Source: Bordetella genomosp. 7
GTDB taxonomy: Bacteria; Pseudomonadota; Gammaproteobacteria; Burkholderiales; Burkholderiaceae_B
Assembly: GCF_002261265.1 (NCBI RefSeq)
Contig: NZ_NEVK01000001.1
Location: forward strand, 248,001 to 312,000
Length of the DNA: 64,000 bases
Reading direction: 5' to 3'
Position numbers and translations under genes: made by a program. The notes under the pieces are model-generated. The model searched no databases. It had not been told where the DNA came from and worked only from the letters and a program-made list of their open reading frames with translations. Of the stretch, positions 31,886 to 40,566 are shown one piece after another (position 1 is the first letter of the stretch; every line of letters starts with the position of its first letter).

Positions 31886-32794
31886 TTAAAACCGTGTACT
31901 GCGCGTGACTGACCAGCGGGCGGCCAGCGCCCCCAGGATGCTGGCGCCCGCCACCGCAACAGCCAGGACTGGCGCGCCCGGCAGGTGCAAGGCGAATTCG
32001 GCTCCGTAGCTGCGGGCTAGCCCTTGCAAGGCGTTGTTCAGCGGCGTCAGCGCCAGGGCGGCCGCGCCGATGGCCGCCAACGCCGCCAGCGCGCCCGACA
32101 GGGCGCCCAGGTAGAGAAAGGGGCGCCGCACGAAGGATTCGGTGGCGCCCACCAGGCGCGCCACGGCGATTTCTTCGCGCTGGAGCATGGCCTGCATGCG
32201 CACCGTGTTGAACACGGCCGCCAGCACCACGGCCGCCACGCATGCGGCCAGGAACAGCAGGCCCACCCGTGCGAACCTCAGGATGGCTTCGAGCCGCTGC
32301 ACCCAGGCACTGTCGAGTTGCACCTGGTCGACGTGCTCCCACTGGCGCCATACCTGGGCCAGCTGGCTGGCGCGCTGGGCCAGCTGCTCGCCTTCGGTCA
32401 GGGTGGCGACCACGGCGTCGGGCAGGGGGTTGTCCGGCAACACCGCCAGGGCCTGGTCCCAGGTGGGGTTGTTGCGCAGCGCGGCCAGCGCTTCGTCGCG
32501 CAGCACCACACGCACGCCCTGCAGCTGGTCGCCATGCTCGGCGCGGATGCGCTGCGCGATGGACTCGGCCGCGCCCGCCGGCGCCTGGGTCTGCAGGAAG
32601 AGGGTGACTTCCGGCGTGACCGACACCTGGCGCGCCACGGGCTGCGCGGACACCAGGACCGCCGCGCCCAGCAGGGGCAAGGCCAGCGCCAGCGTCATGA
32701 CCAGCAAGTTGGCCAGGGTGGAAAAAGGTTGGGCCGCCAGACGGCGCAGTGTGACGGTCAAGGCATAGCGATGCTGCCGCAGCCAGGATTTCAT
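31886..32794 (-). CDS. ftsX: Cell division protein FtsX
   Basis: FtsX is the membrane half of the FtsEX ABC complex, which passes ATP-driven signals to septal peptidoglycan hydrolases. The 302-residue protein has an N-terminal membrane segment, a periplasmic domain (about 50-165), and three more membrane segments in the C-terminal half within an FtsX-like permease domain (RMQAMLQREEIAVARLVGATESFVRRPFLYLGAL). Its ATG overlaps the ftsE stop by 4 bases. Confidence 0.94.
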   Translation of the reverse strand: MKSWLRQHRYALTVTLRRLAAQPFSTLANLLVMTLALALPLLGAAVLVSAQPVARQVSVTPEVTLFLQTQAPAGAAESIAQRIRAEHGDQLQGVRVVLRDEALAALRNNPTWDQALAVLPDNPLPDAVVATLTEGEQLAQRASQLAQVWRQWEHVDQVQLDSAWVQRLEAILRFARVGLLFLAACVAAVVLAAVFNTVRMQAMLQREEIAVARLVGATESFVRRPFLYLGALSGALAALAAIGAAALALTPLNNALQGLARSYGAEFALHLPGAPVLAVAVAGASILGALAARWSVTRSTRF

Positions 32795-33459
32795 GCGGAG
32801 GCTCCCGAATCGTAGAACTTGCCCGGCTCCAGCCGCAGCATGCGGGTGGCATAGCGGGACAACAGGGCCTCGTCGTGCGAGGCGATCAACGTGGTGACGC
32901 CCACGCGGTTGAAGTCGCGGAACACATTCAGGATGCGTTGCGCGGTGTCGTGGTCGAGGTTGGCGGTGGGCTCGTCGGCGATCAGGATGGCGGGCCGGTT
33001 GACGATGGCGCGCGCGATGGCCAGGCGCTGTTGTTCGCCCCCGGACAGCTCGATGGGGTTCATGTCTTCCTTGCCCGCCAGGCCCACCTTGTCGAGCGCG
33101 GCGCGCGCGCGGCTGCCGGCCGCCTCGGGCGACTGGCCGATGACGGCCAGCGGCAGCATTACGTTCTGGAGCGCGCTGCGGTCATACAGCAGATGCGTAT
33201 CCTGCAGAATGACGCCGACGGCGCGGCGCAGGTATGGCCGGGCCCGGGCGGGCAGCTTGTCCAGCCGCTGCCCATTGACCTGGATGGACCCCCGGCTGGC
33301 GGGCTCCAGCCCGCCTATCAGCTTGAGCAGGGTGGACTTGCCTGCGCCGGATGCCCCCGACACGAAGATGAACTCGCCGGCGCTGACCCGGAAGTTGATG
33401 TCGGCCAGGATGTTTCGGCCGCGCCCATACGATTTGAAGACGTGCTGGAATTCGATCAT
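32791..33459 (-). CDS. ftsE: Cell division ATP-binding protein FtsE
   Basis: 222 residues, the ATPase of FtsEX. Walker A GASGAGKST, Q-loop VGVILQDTHLLYD, ABC signature LSGGEQQRLA, Walker B ILIADEPTANLD and H-loop IASHDE are all seen. It is the first gene of the minus-strand ftsEX pair and overlaps ftsX. It diverges from the amino-acid transporter operon with a 213-base gap. Confidence 0.97.
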   Translation of the reverse strand: MIEFQHVFKSYGRGRNILADINFRVSAGEFIFVSGASGAGKSTLLKLIGGLEPASRGSIQVNGQRLDKLPARARPYLRRAVGVILQDTHLLYDRSALQNVMLPLAVIGQSPEAAGSRARAALDKVGLAGKEDMNPIELSGGEQQRLAIARAIVNRPAILIADEPTANLDHDTAQRILNVFRDFNRVGVTTLIASHDEALLSRYATRMLRLEPGKFYDSGASA

Positions 33460-33522
33460 GGCGGCTGTTGAGAATGAAGCAGCAATAGTACAGCGCGGGT
33501 AAGGGCGCGGACATCGTGCCGC

Positions 33523-33547
33523 GACGCATTTTTTGCGTCCCTTTTTT
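33523..33547 (+). terminator. Terminator-like hairpin in the ftsE / aapJ divergent gap
   Basis: GACGCA (33523-33528), a five-T loop and TGCGTC (33534-33539) are followed by CC and seven Ts on the plus strand. It has the shape of a rho-independent terminator, but no plus-strand gene lies upstream; downstream is the amino-acid transporter operon at 33673. It could be a leader attenuator, or the operon promoter may lie downstream of it. Confidence 0.5.
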
Positions 33548-33672
33548 TCATTTAAACCGTCAAGGGATTTCCCCCATGTCCCCGAATAACCTCAACCTTT
33601 ACCATGCCGGCGATGCTTGACGCGCCGTGTCTTACCTCTTGGCGCATTGGGCTTCCCAACAGGAGATCAAAC

Positions 33673-34689
33673 ATGAAAGCACTGAAATTAGCCGCCGTTG
33701 CCGCCGCCCTGTTCACCGCGGCCTCGGCGGCCAATGCTGGCGCCACGTTCGACAGCATCAAGAAGAAGGGCTTCGTCCAGTGCGGCGTGTCTACCGGCAT
33801 CCCCGGATTTTCCATCGCGGACAGCAAGGGCCAATGGCAGGGCATCGACGTGGACATGTGCCGCGCCATCGCCGCCACCATGTTCAACGATGCAAGCAAG
33901 TTCAAAGTCACCCCCCTGAATACGCAACAGCGCTTTACCGCGCTGCAGTCGGGCGAAGTCGACGTGCTGACCCGCAATACCACCCAGACCTTGACGCGCG
34001 ATACCACGCTCGGTCTGATCGGCGCGGGCGTCAACTACTACGACAGCCAGGGCGTCATGGTCTCCAAGGACCTGGGCGTCAAGAGCGCCAAGGAACTCGA
34101 CGGCGCCACCATCTGCGTGCAGCCGGGCACCACCACCGAACTGAACCTGGCCGACTGGTTCCGCGGCCAGAACATCCAGTTCAAGCCCGTGGTCATCGAC
34201 AAATACGACGAAATCATCCGCGCCTTCTCGGCAGGCCGCTGCGACGCCTTCACCACCGACAAGTCGCAACTGGCCTCGACCCGCACCACGCTCGAAAACC
34301 CGGACAACTTCGTCATCCTGCCCGAAGACTTCTCGAAAGAGCCGCTGGGCCCCATGGTTCGCCAGGGCGACGAGCAATGGTTCAACATCGTGCGCTGGAC
34401 GCTCAACGCGATGCTGGAAGCCGAGGAATACGGCATCACGTCGAAGAACGTCGACGAAATGCTCAAGAGCTCCAACCCCAACGTGCAGCGCATCCTGGGC
34501 GTGACCCCGGGCATGGGCAAGAACCTGGGCGTGGACGACAAGTGGGCCTACACCATCATCAAGCAAGTGGGCAACTACGGTGAAGTGTTCGAGCGCACGC
34601 TGGGCAAAGACAGCGCCATGAAGCTCGAGCGCGGCTTGAACGCGTCGTACAAAGACGGCGGTTTGATGTACGGCTGGCCGGTGCGCTAA
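33673..34689 (+). CDS. aapJ: Amino acid ABC transporter periplasmic binding protein
   Basis: 338 residues from the ATG at 33673, 8 bases after AGGAG; signal peptide MKALKLAAVAAALFTAASAANAG. This is the BztA/AapJ-type receptor for polar amino acids (glutamate, glutamine, aspartate and others). Family features: FDSIKKKGFVQCGVSTGIPGFSIADSKGQWQGIDVDMCRA and the loop RNTTQTLTRDTTLG. The two cysteines spaced for a disulfide (GVQCGV..., DMCRA) fit the family. A downstream hairpin pair precedes the permease genes. Confidence 0.92.
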   Translation: MKALKLAAVAAALFTAASAANAGATFDSIKKKGFVQCGVSTGIPGFSIADSKGQWQGIDVDMCRAIAATMFNDASKFKVTPLNTQQRFTALQSGEVDVLTRNTTQTLTRDTTLGLIGAGVNYYDSQGVMVSKDLGVKSAKELDGATICVQPGTTTELNLADWFRGQNIQFKPVVIDKYDEIIRAFSAGRCDAFTTDKSQLASTRTTLENPDNFVILPEDFSKEPLGPMVRQGDEQWFNIVRWTLNAMLEAEEYGITSKNVDEMLKSSNPNVQRILGVTPGMGKNLGVDDKWAYTIIKQVGNYGEVFERTLGKDSAMKLERGLNASYKDGGLMYGWPVR

Positions 34690-34701
34690 GCACGGCTGCC
34701 C

Positions 34702-34746
34702 GGCAAGGCGGGGCCTCCCGCCTTGCCAAGCCCGCCTGCGGCGGGC
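34702..34746 (+). terminator. Intercistronic tandem hairpins between aapJ and aapQ
   Basis: GGCAAGGCGGG (34702-34712) pairs perfectly over 11 bases with CCCGCCTTGCC (34717-34727) around a GCCT loop. Three bases later GCCCGCC (34730-34736) pairs with GGCGGGC (34740-34746) around a TGC loop. No T-tract follows. Such structures often protect the receptor mRNA 3' end or cut readthrough so that the binding protein is made in excess over the permeases. Confidence 0.7.
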
Positions 34747-34811
34747 GGCAGGAGTAAAGGTGGCGGGCAGATCCTGCAGCCATCCCTGTTCGACTTCTGT
34801 AGATTCAATCC

Positions 34812-36002
34812 ATGACAACTACCAACCCCCAGGTCCCGGCGGCGGCGCCCAAGCGACGCCTGAGCTGGAACGACCCCGGCGTGCGCGCCGTGGTGTATCA
34901 GGTTGTCGCGCTGGCCTTGGTTGCACTGGCCGCGTGGTACCTGGTTTCGAACACGCTGCATAACCTTGCAGTGCGCAATATCTCTACCGGATTCGGTTTC
35001 ATCGACCGCGAGGCCGGCTTTGCCATCGGCGAGACGCCGATCGCGTATTCCCCCGCAGATACCTATGGCCGCGCCATTGCCGTCGGCCTGCTCAACACGC
35101 TGCGCGCCGCCGTGCTGGGCATTGTGCTGGCGACCCTGCTCGGCACGCTGATCGGGGTGGGGCGGCTGTCGAAAAACTGGCTGATCGCCAAAGTATGCTC
35201 GGCGTACGTCGAGGTCATGCGCAACGTGCCGTTGCTGTTGCAACTGTTCTTCTGGTATGCGCTGATCACCGAGAACATGCCCGGGCCGCGGCAGGCGGCC
35301 AATCCGCTGCCGGGCGTCTTTATTTCGAACCGCGGGCTGAAGGTGCCGGCCGTCGAAGGCGCGTCGCTGGATTTCGTGCTGGGCGGGCTGGCCCTGGCCA
35401 TCATCGGCATCCTGGTGGCGGCCCATTGGGGCAAGAAGCGGCAGGAAGCCACCGGCAGGGTGTTCCCGCTGGGGCGGCTGGCGCTGGCGCTGCTGATCGG
35501 CCTGCCCGTGGCGGGCTGGCTGGTAAGCGGCGCGTCGTTGAGCCTGCAGATGCCGGAGCTCAAGGGCTTTAACTTCAGCGGCGGGCTGACCATGTCGCCG
35601 GAGTTCGCCGCCTTGCTTGCCGGGCTGGTGATCTACACGTCGGCCTTTATCGCCGAAGTGGTGCGTTCCGGTATCCAGGCCGTCAACCAGGGGCAGTGGG
35701 AAGCCGCCGGGTCCCTGGGGCTGAGCCGCGCACGCGTGCTGCGCCTGGTGATCCTGCCGCAGGCGCTGCGCGTGATCATCCCCCCCATGACCAGCCAGTA
35801 CCTGAACCTGACCAAGAACAGCTCACTTGCCGTGGCTATCGGCTACCCGGATATCGTGTCGGTGGTCAACACCACCATGAACCAGACCGGGCAGGCCATC
35901 GAGGGCATCCTGATCATCATGGCGGCCTACCTGACGGTGAGCCTGTCTATCTCGGTGTTCATGAACTGGTACAACAAGCGCATCGCGCTGGTGGAGCGTT
36001 GA
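34812..36002 (+). CDS. aapQ: Amino acid ABC transporter permease, AapQ/BztB-type
   Basis: 396 residues, multi-spanning inner-membrane permease. The HisM/GlnP-type EAA loop is seen near the C-terminus (EVVRSGIQAVNQGQWEAAGSLGLSRARVLRLVILPQALRVIIPP). Long N-terminal and mid-protein insertions relative to GlnP match the BztB/AapQ subgroup. It pairs with the next gene to form the heterodimeric channel. The stop is two bases before the next start, so translation is probably coupled. Confidence 0.92.
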   Translation: MTTTNPQVPAAAPKRRLSWNDPGVRAVVYQVVALALVALAAWYLVSNTLHNLAVRNISTGFGFIDREAGFAIGETPIAYSPADTYGRAIAVGLLNTLRAAVLGIVLATLLGTLIGVGRLSKNWLIAKVCSAYVEVMRNVPLLLQLFFWYALITENMPGPRQAANPLPGVFISNRGLKVPAVEGASLDFVLGGLALAIIGILVAAHWGKKRQEATGRVFPLGRLALALLIGLPVAGWLVSGASLSLQMPELKGFNFSGGLTMSPEFAALLAGLVIYTSAFIAEVVRSGIQAVNQGQWEAAGSLGLSRARVLRLVILPQALRVIIPPMTSQYLNLTKNSSLAVAIGYPDIVSVVNTTMNQTGQAIEGILIIMAAYLTVSLSISVFMNWYNKRIALVER

Positions 36003-36003
36003 T

Positions 36004-37104
36004 ATGAGCACGACGACTCCCGTCCCCAATGAAGGCCTGCCCCCGCCCCGCAACCACGCGGGCCCCTGGGCCTGGCTGAAAGAGCGCCTGTTTTCCTCGC
36101 CGCTGAGCATCCTGGCCACGGTGCTGATGGCCTGGCTGCTGATCATGACCGTGCCGGCCCTGGTCGACTGGGCCTTCCTGCAGGCCGACTTCACGTCGGC
36201 CACCGCGCAGGAATGCCGCAAGGCGGCCGGCGCATGCTGGGCATTCATCGTCGAGAAACACCGGCTGATCCTGTTCGGCACCTACCCGTACGACGAGCAA
36301 TGGCGCCCGCTGCTGGCCACCATCATTCTCATCGCCGTGATTGTCTGCAGCGGCCTGAGGCGTTTCTGGAACATGCGCCTGGCGGTGATCTGGGTGGTGG
36401 GCCTGACCGCCGTTGCGATCCTGATGTGGGGCGGCGTGTTCGGCCTGACCTACGTCGAGAACTCGCAGTGGGGCGGCCTGCCGCTGACGCTGATATTGTC
36501 GACCTTCGGCATCGCCTTCGCGTTCCCCATCGGCGTGCTGCTGGCGCTGGGCCGCAGGTCGCGGCTGCCCGCCATCAAGGCGCTGTGCGTCGTGTACATC
36601 GAGCTTATCCGCGGCGTGCCTCTGATCAGCCTGCTGTTCATGTCGTCGGTGATGCTGCCGCTGTTCCTGCCGGTGGGCTTTTCCATCGACAAACTGCTGC
36701 GGGCGCAGATCGCCATCATCATGTTCGCGGCCGCCTACATTGCCGAGACGGTGCGCGGCGGGCTGCAGGCGATACCCAAGGGGCAATACGAAGGCGCCGA
36801 TTCGCTGGGCCTGAACTACTGGCAGCAGATGCGCAAGATCATCCTGCCGCAGGCGCTGCGCATTGTGATCCCGCCGCTGGTCAGCATCTTCATCGCGCTG
36901 TTCAAGGACACGTCGCTGGTGGTCATCATCGGCATCTTCGACCTGACGCTGGCCGCCAAGGCGGCGCTGTCGGATGCGGCATGGCGCGGGTTCGGCGTAG
37001 AGGCCTATGTGTTTATCTCGCTGATTTACTTCGTGTTCTGCTTTTCGATGTCGAAATACAGCCAACGCCTCGAGAAACGCCTGGCGACCGGGCATCAACG
37101 ATAG
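36004..37104 (+). CDS. aapM: Amino acid ABC transporter permease, AapM/BztC-type
   Basis: 366 residues. Like AapQ it carries an EAA loop (ETVRGGLQAIPKGQYEGADSLGLNYWQQMRKIILPQALRIVIPP) in the last third and several membrane segments, with an N-terminal extension typical of BztC/AapM. The ATG is at 36004 after GATATG. It is the second half of the channel of the polar amino-acid importer. Confidence 0.92.
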   Translation: MSTTTPVPNEGLPPPRNHAGPWAWLKERLFSSPLSILATVLMAWLLIMTVPALVDWAFLQADFTSATAQECRKAAGACWAFIVEKHRLILFGTYPYDEQWRPLLATIILIAVIVCSGLRRFWNMRLAVIWVVGLTAVAILMWGGVFGLTYVENSQWGGLPLTLILSTFGIAFAFPIGVLLALGRRSRLPAIKALCVVYIELIRGVPLISLLFMSSVMLPLFLPVGFSIDKLLRAQIAIIMFAAAYIAETVRGGLQAIPKGQYEGADSLGLNYWQQMRKIILPQALRIVIPPLVSIFIALFKDTSLVVIIGIFDLTLAAKAALSDAAWRGFGVEAYVFISLIYFVFCFSMSKYSQRLEKRLATGHQR

Positions 37105-37164
37105 TTGCCGGGCCCGCGCCCGCCATCGGCGGGCCGGGCTGGCGTACCTTATGGGAGTAAAGGC

Positions 37165-37905
<741 letters not shown>

Positions 37906-37993
37906 GGGCCGGCCCGCGGGACGGAAAGCGCCTGTGCGTCGGGGTGGAGTATGCTAACCGACGCACAGAAGCTCAATCCGGAGACTCAAAACA

Positions 37994-39019
37994 ATGCGCA
38001 ACCCGCAAAAATTCCACGTTTCTTCTACCCGTCGCGCGCTGGTGCGCGGCGCCGTCGCCCTGGCGGCAACCTTCGGCTGCCTGGCGCCTGCCGCCGCGCA
38101 GGGCACCGATTTCCCGACCAAGCCGCTGCGCTTTGTCGTGCCGTATCCGCCCGGCGGCCCGCTGGACACGACGGCGCGCCTGCTGGCCGAGAAGGTCCGT
38201 GTCACGCTGAACCAGCCTGTCATCGTCGAGAACCGCTCGGGTGCGGGCGGCAACATCGGCGCCGACCTGGTCGCCAAGGCCGCGCCCGACGGCTATACGC
38301 TGGTGATGGGCGCGGTGGCCACGCACGCCATCAACCCGTGGCTGTTCGCCAACCTGCCCTACGACCCCATCAAGGATTTCGCGCCGGTCACGATTGTGGC
38401 CGCCGTGCCCAATGTGCTGGTCGTGAACGTGGATTTCGCCAAGAAGAACCAGATCGAGTCGCTGCAAGACCTGATCGCGTACGCGAAGAAGAACCCCGAC
38501 CGCCTCAATTACGGCTCGGGCGGCAATGGCAGCGCGGGGCACCTGGCCGGCGAACTGCTGAAGGCCCGCGCGGACATCGATGTGGTGCACGTGCCCTACC
38601 AGGGCGCCGCGCCGGCGCAGCTGGCGCTTCTGGGCGGCCAGTCGGACTTCATGTTCGACAACCTGGCCGCCGCGGCGCCGCTCATCAGGGACGGCAAGGT
38701 AAAGGCGCTGGCCGTGACGACGCTGAAGCGCTCGTCGCTGTTGTCGGATGTGCCCACCATGGACGAAGCGGGTGTCAAGGGCTTTGACCTGGGCACCTGG
38801 TTCGGGGTGTTCACCACCGGCGGCACACCGGCCGATGCGGTGGCCAAGCTCAACAAGGCCTATGCCGACGCACTGCGCCAGCCGGACGTGCAACAGCGCC
38901 TGCTGGCCATGGGGTCCGAGGCGCAACCCATGACGGCCGAGGAATTCGCCGCGTTCGTCAAGCGCGAGAAAGACAAGTACCAGGAGATTGTGAAGCTCTC
39001 CGGGGCCAGCTTGAATTAA
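37994..39019 (+). CDS. Bug (TctC)-family periplasmic solute-binding protein
   Basis: 341 residues; N-terminus MRNPQKFHVSSTRRALVRGAVALAATFGCLAPAAAQGTDFPTKPLRF, a long basic signal peptide possibly routed by Tat (TRRALV). Family motifs: VPYPPGGPLDTTARLLAEK, NRSGAGGNIGADLVAKAAPDGYTLVMG and NYGSGGNGSAGHLAGELLKARA. No tctA or tctB permease adjoins it, which is common for orphan Bug proteins. The ligand is unknown. Its own promoter is likely in the 88-base gap after aapP. Confidence 0.9.
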   Translation: MRNPQKFHVSSTRRALVRGAVALAATFGCLAPAAAQGTDFPTKPLRFVVPYPPGGPLDTTARLLAEKVRVTLNQPVIVENRSGAGGNIGADLVAKAAPDGYTLVMGAVATHAINPWLFANLPYDPIKDFAPVTIVAAVPNVLVVNVDFAKKNQIESLQDLIAYAKKNPDRLNYGSGGNGSAGHLAGELLKARADIDVVHVPYQGAAPAQLALLGGQSDFMFDNLAAAAPLIRDGKVKALAVTTLKRSSLLSDVPTMDEAGVKGFDLGTWFGVFTTGGTPADAVAKLNKAYADALRQPDVQQRLLAMGSEAQPMTAEEFAAFVKREKDKYQEIVKLSGASLN

Positions 39020-39058
39020 TCGTTCTGTAGAGGGCGCGCTTATTGAGCCGCCCGGAAC

Positions 39059-39082
39059 AAAGGGCGCCTCATGGCGCCCTTT
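39059..39082 (+). terminator. Hairpin terminator after the Bug gene
   Basis: AAAGGGCGCC (39059-39068), loop TCAT, GGCGCCCTTT (39073-39082), followed by GTCGTTACG. A 10-bp perfect stem 40 bases after the stop; the T-tract is short but the A/T pairs at the base give the usual shape. Confidence 0.65.
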
Positions 39083-39160
39083 GTCGTTACGATCCCCACC
39101 CCGTGCGCAATGACAGCGCCGGAGCTTCGACGCTCGACGGTGTTTCGGCCTGGCTCAGAA

Positions 39161-40150
39161 GGTGTCAGACACCCGTCGATGGTGTTCCGGCCGGGCTAAC
39201 GTGTCAGACTCCCGCAGGGTGTCTGTCACTGGCGCGTCGGCGTTGCCGGCGCCATTGCGTATGGTGTCAGACACCCGCCGAAACCAGCGTTGATTGGTCG
39301 TGTCTCGCATCGGGTGTCAGACACCTGGTGCACTGTCTCGCATCGGGAGTCTGACACCGGGTGCACGGGTTTCAAACACCGCGTACACGCCCGCTGCATA
39401 TCGCGGAAGGTATCTGCGGAAGGTGTCCGATACCCGTCGACGGTGTTCCGGCCTGGCTAACGTGTCAGACACCCGCAGGGTGTCTGACACTGGCGTGTCG
39501 GCGTTGCCGGCGCCATTGCGTATGGTGTCAGACACCCGCCGAGACCGGCGTTGACTGGTCGTGTCTCGCATCGGGTGTCAGACACCTGGTGCACTGTCTC
39601 GCATCGGGTGTATGACACCGGGTGCACGGGTTTCAAACACCGCGTACACGCCCGCTGCATATCGCGGAAGGCATCTGCGGAAGGTGTCAGACACCCGTCG
39701 ATGGTGTTCCGGCCTGGCTAACGTGTCAGACTCCCGCAGGGTGTCTGACACTGGCGCGTCGGCGTTGCCGGCGCCATTGCGTACGGTGTCAGACACCCGC
39801 CGAGACCGGCGTTGATTGGTCGTGTCTCGCATCGGGTGTCAGACACCTGGTGCCACTGTCTCGTATCGGGAGTCTGACACCGGGTGCACGGGTTTCAAAC
39901 ACCGGGTACACGCCCTGTGCATATCGCGGAAGGCATCTGCGGAAGGTGTCAGACACCCGTCGATGGTGTTCCGGCCTGGCTTACGTGTCAGACTCCCGCA
40001 GGGTGTCTGACACTGGCGTGTTGGCGTTGCCGGCGCCATTGCGTATGGTGTCAGACACCCGCCGAGACCGGCGTTGATTGGCCGTGTCTCGCATCGGGTG
40101 TCAGACACCGGGTGCACGGATATCAAACACCGCGTACACGCCCGCGGCAT
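39161..40150. repeat. Tandem array of four 261-bp units rich in GGTGTCWGACACC palindromes
   Basis: Units begin GGTGTC at 39161, 39422, 39683 and 39945 (periods 261, 261 and 262). The extra base in copy 3 is a C in GGTGCCACTG. Copy 4 lacks 33 bases near 40109, exactly one spacing between two internal palindromes, and ends near 40150. Each unit carries about five copies of the palindrome or a variant. One segment, perfect in copy 2, pairs GTGTCAGACACCC (39462-39474) with GGGTGTCTGACAC (39478-39490) over 13 bases around a GCA loop. Copies differ only by scattered single bases, so the expansion is recent. Confidence 0.92.
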
Positions 40151-40317
40151 GTAGATCGACGCAAACGCCCACGACAAGCGGTTGCCGAATGGCCGCGCAC
40201 GCCGCGCGGGGCGGCGTGCGCGGCCGGCGCTGCACTATCTTTCTCGCCCCCTACAGCGTCGCCAAATATGCAAGAACCCTGTTCGCCCCAGCGCCGTTGC
40301 GAGTTTGTACGGTGCGA

Positions 40318-40426
40318 GTCGGGGCGGGCCGGGGTGAGCGGCGCGGCGCCTCGGGGCCGGGCCCGGGCGCGGGGGGCGCCCGGACGGCGCCGTGAAGCCA
40401 AGGCGCTCACCCCGGCCCGCCCCGAC
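40318..40426. repeat. Inverted repeat with 23-bp perfect arms upstream of vgrG
   Basis: Arms 40318-40340 and 40404-40426 are exact reverse complements over 23 bases (arm starts GTCGGGGCGGGCCG). The 63-base loop is almost pure G+C with further nested palindromes (GGCGCC, GGGCCCGGGC). It sits between the tandem array and vgrG, about 140 bases before the start codon. Confidence 0.85.
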
Positions 40427-40566
40427 GCCTCAAGAACCCCTCAACTTTGTAACCCTCCCCCCTCAAGCAAAGTTACGTTTAACCCCTGAAGTATTCCCGT
40501 AATCCAGACTGCCTACGATCTGCCCAGTATCCACAATCTGGCCACGAAAGCTGATCCCGAGCAGCC

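Larger units (their letters stand above)
39020..40566. other. 1.5-kb gene-free region upstream of vgrG
   Basis: Contents in order: terminator hairpin (39059-39082), a degenerate repeat remnant (about 39135-39160), a four-copy 261-bp tandem array (39161 to about 40150), about 170 bases with nothing recognised, a 23-bp-arm inverted repeat (40318-40426), and a 140-base vgrG leader. Open frames here recur once per repeat on both strands and are judged non-coding. Confidence 0.7.

Noticed and set aside
39294-40077. Repeated open frames of about 84 residues in the 39-kb array, on both strands
   Set aside because: They recur because the repeat unit is a multiple of three. They are present on both strands at once, are rich in the translated palindrome, and have no ribosome binding sites.
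39161-40150. CRISPR array
   Set aside because: Units of 261 bp are almost fully identical with no unique spacers, and no cas genes are present.
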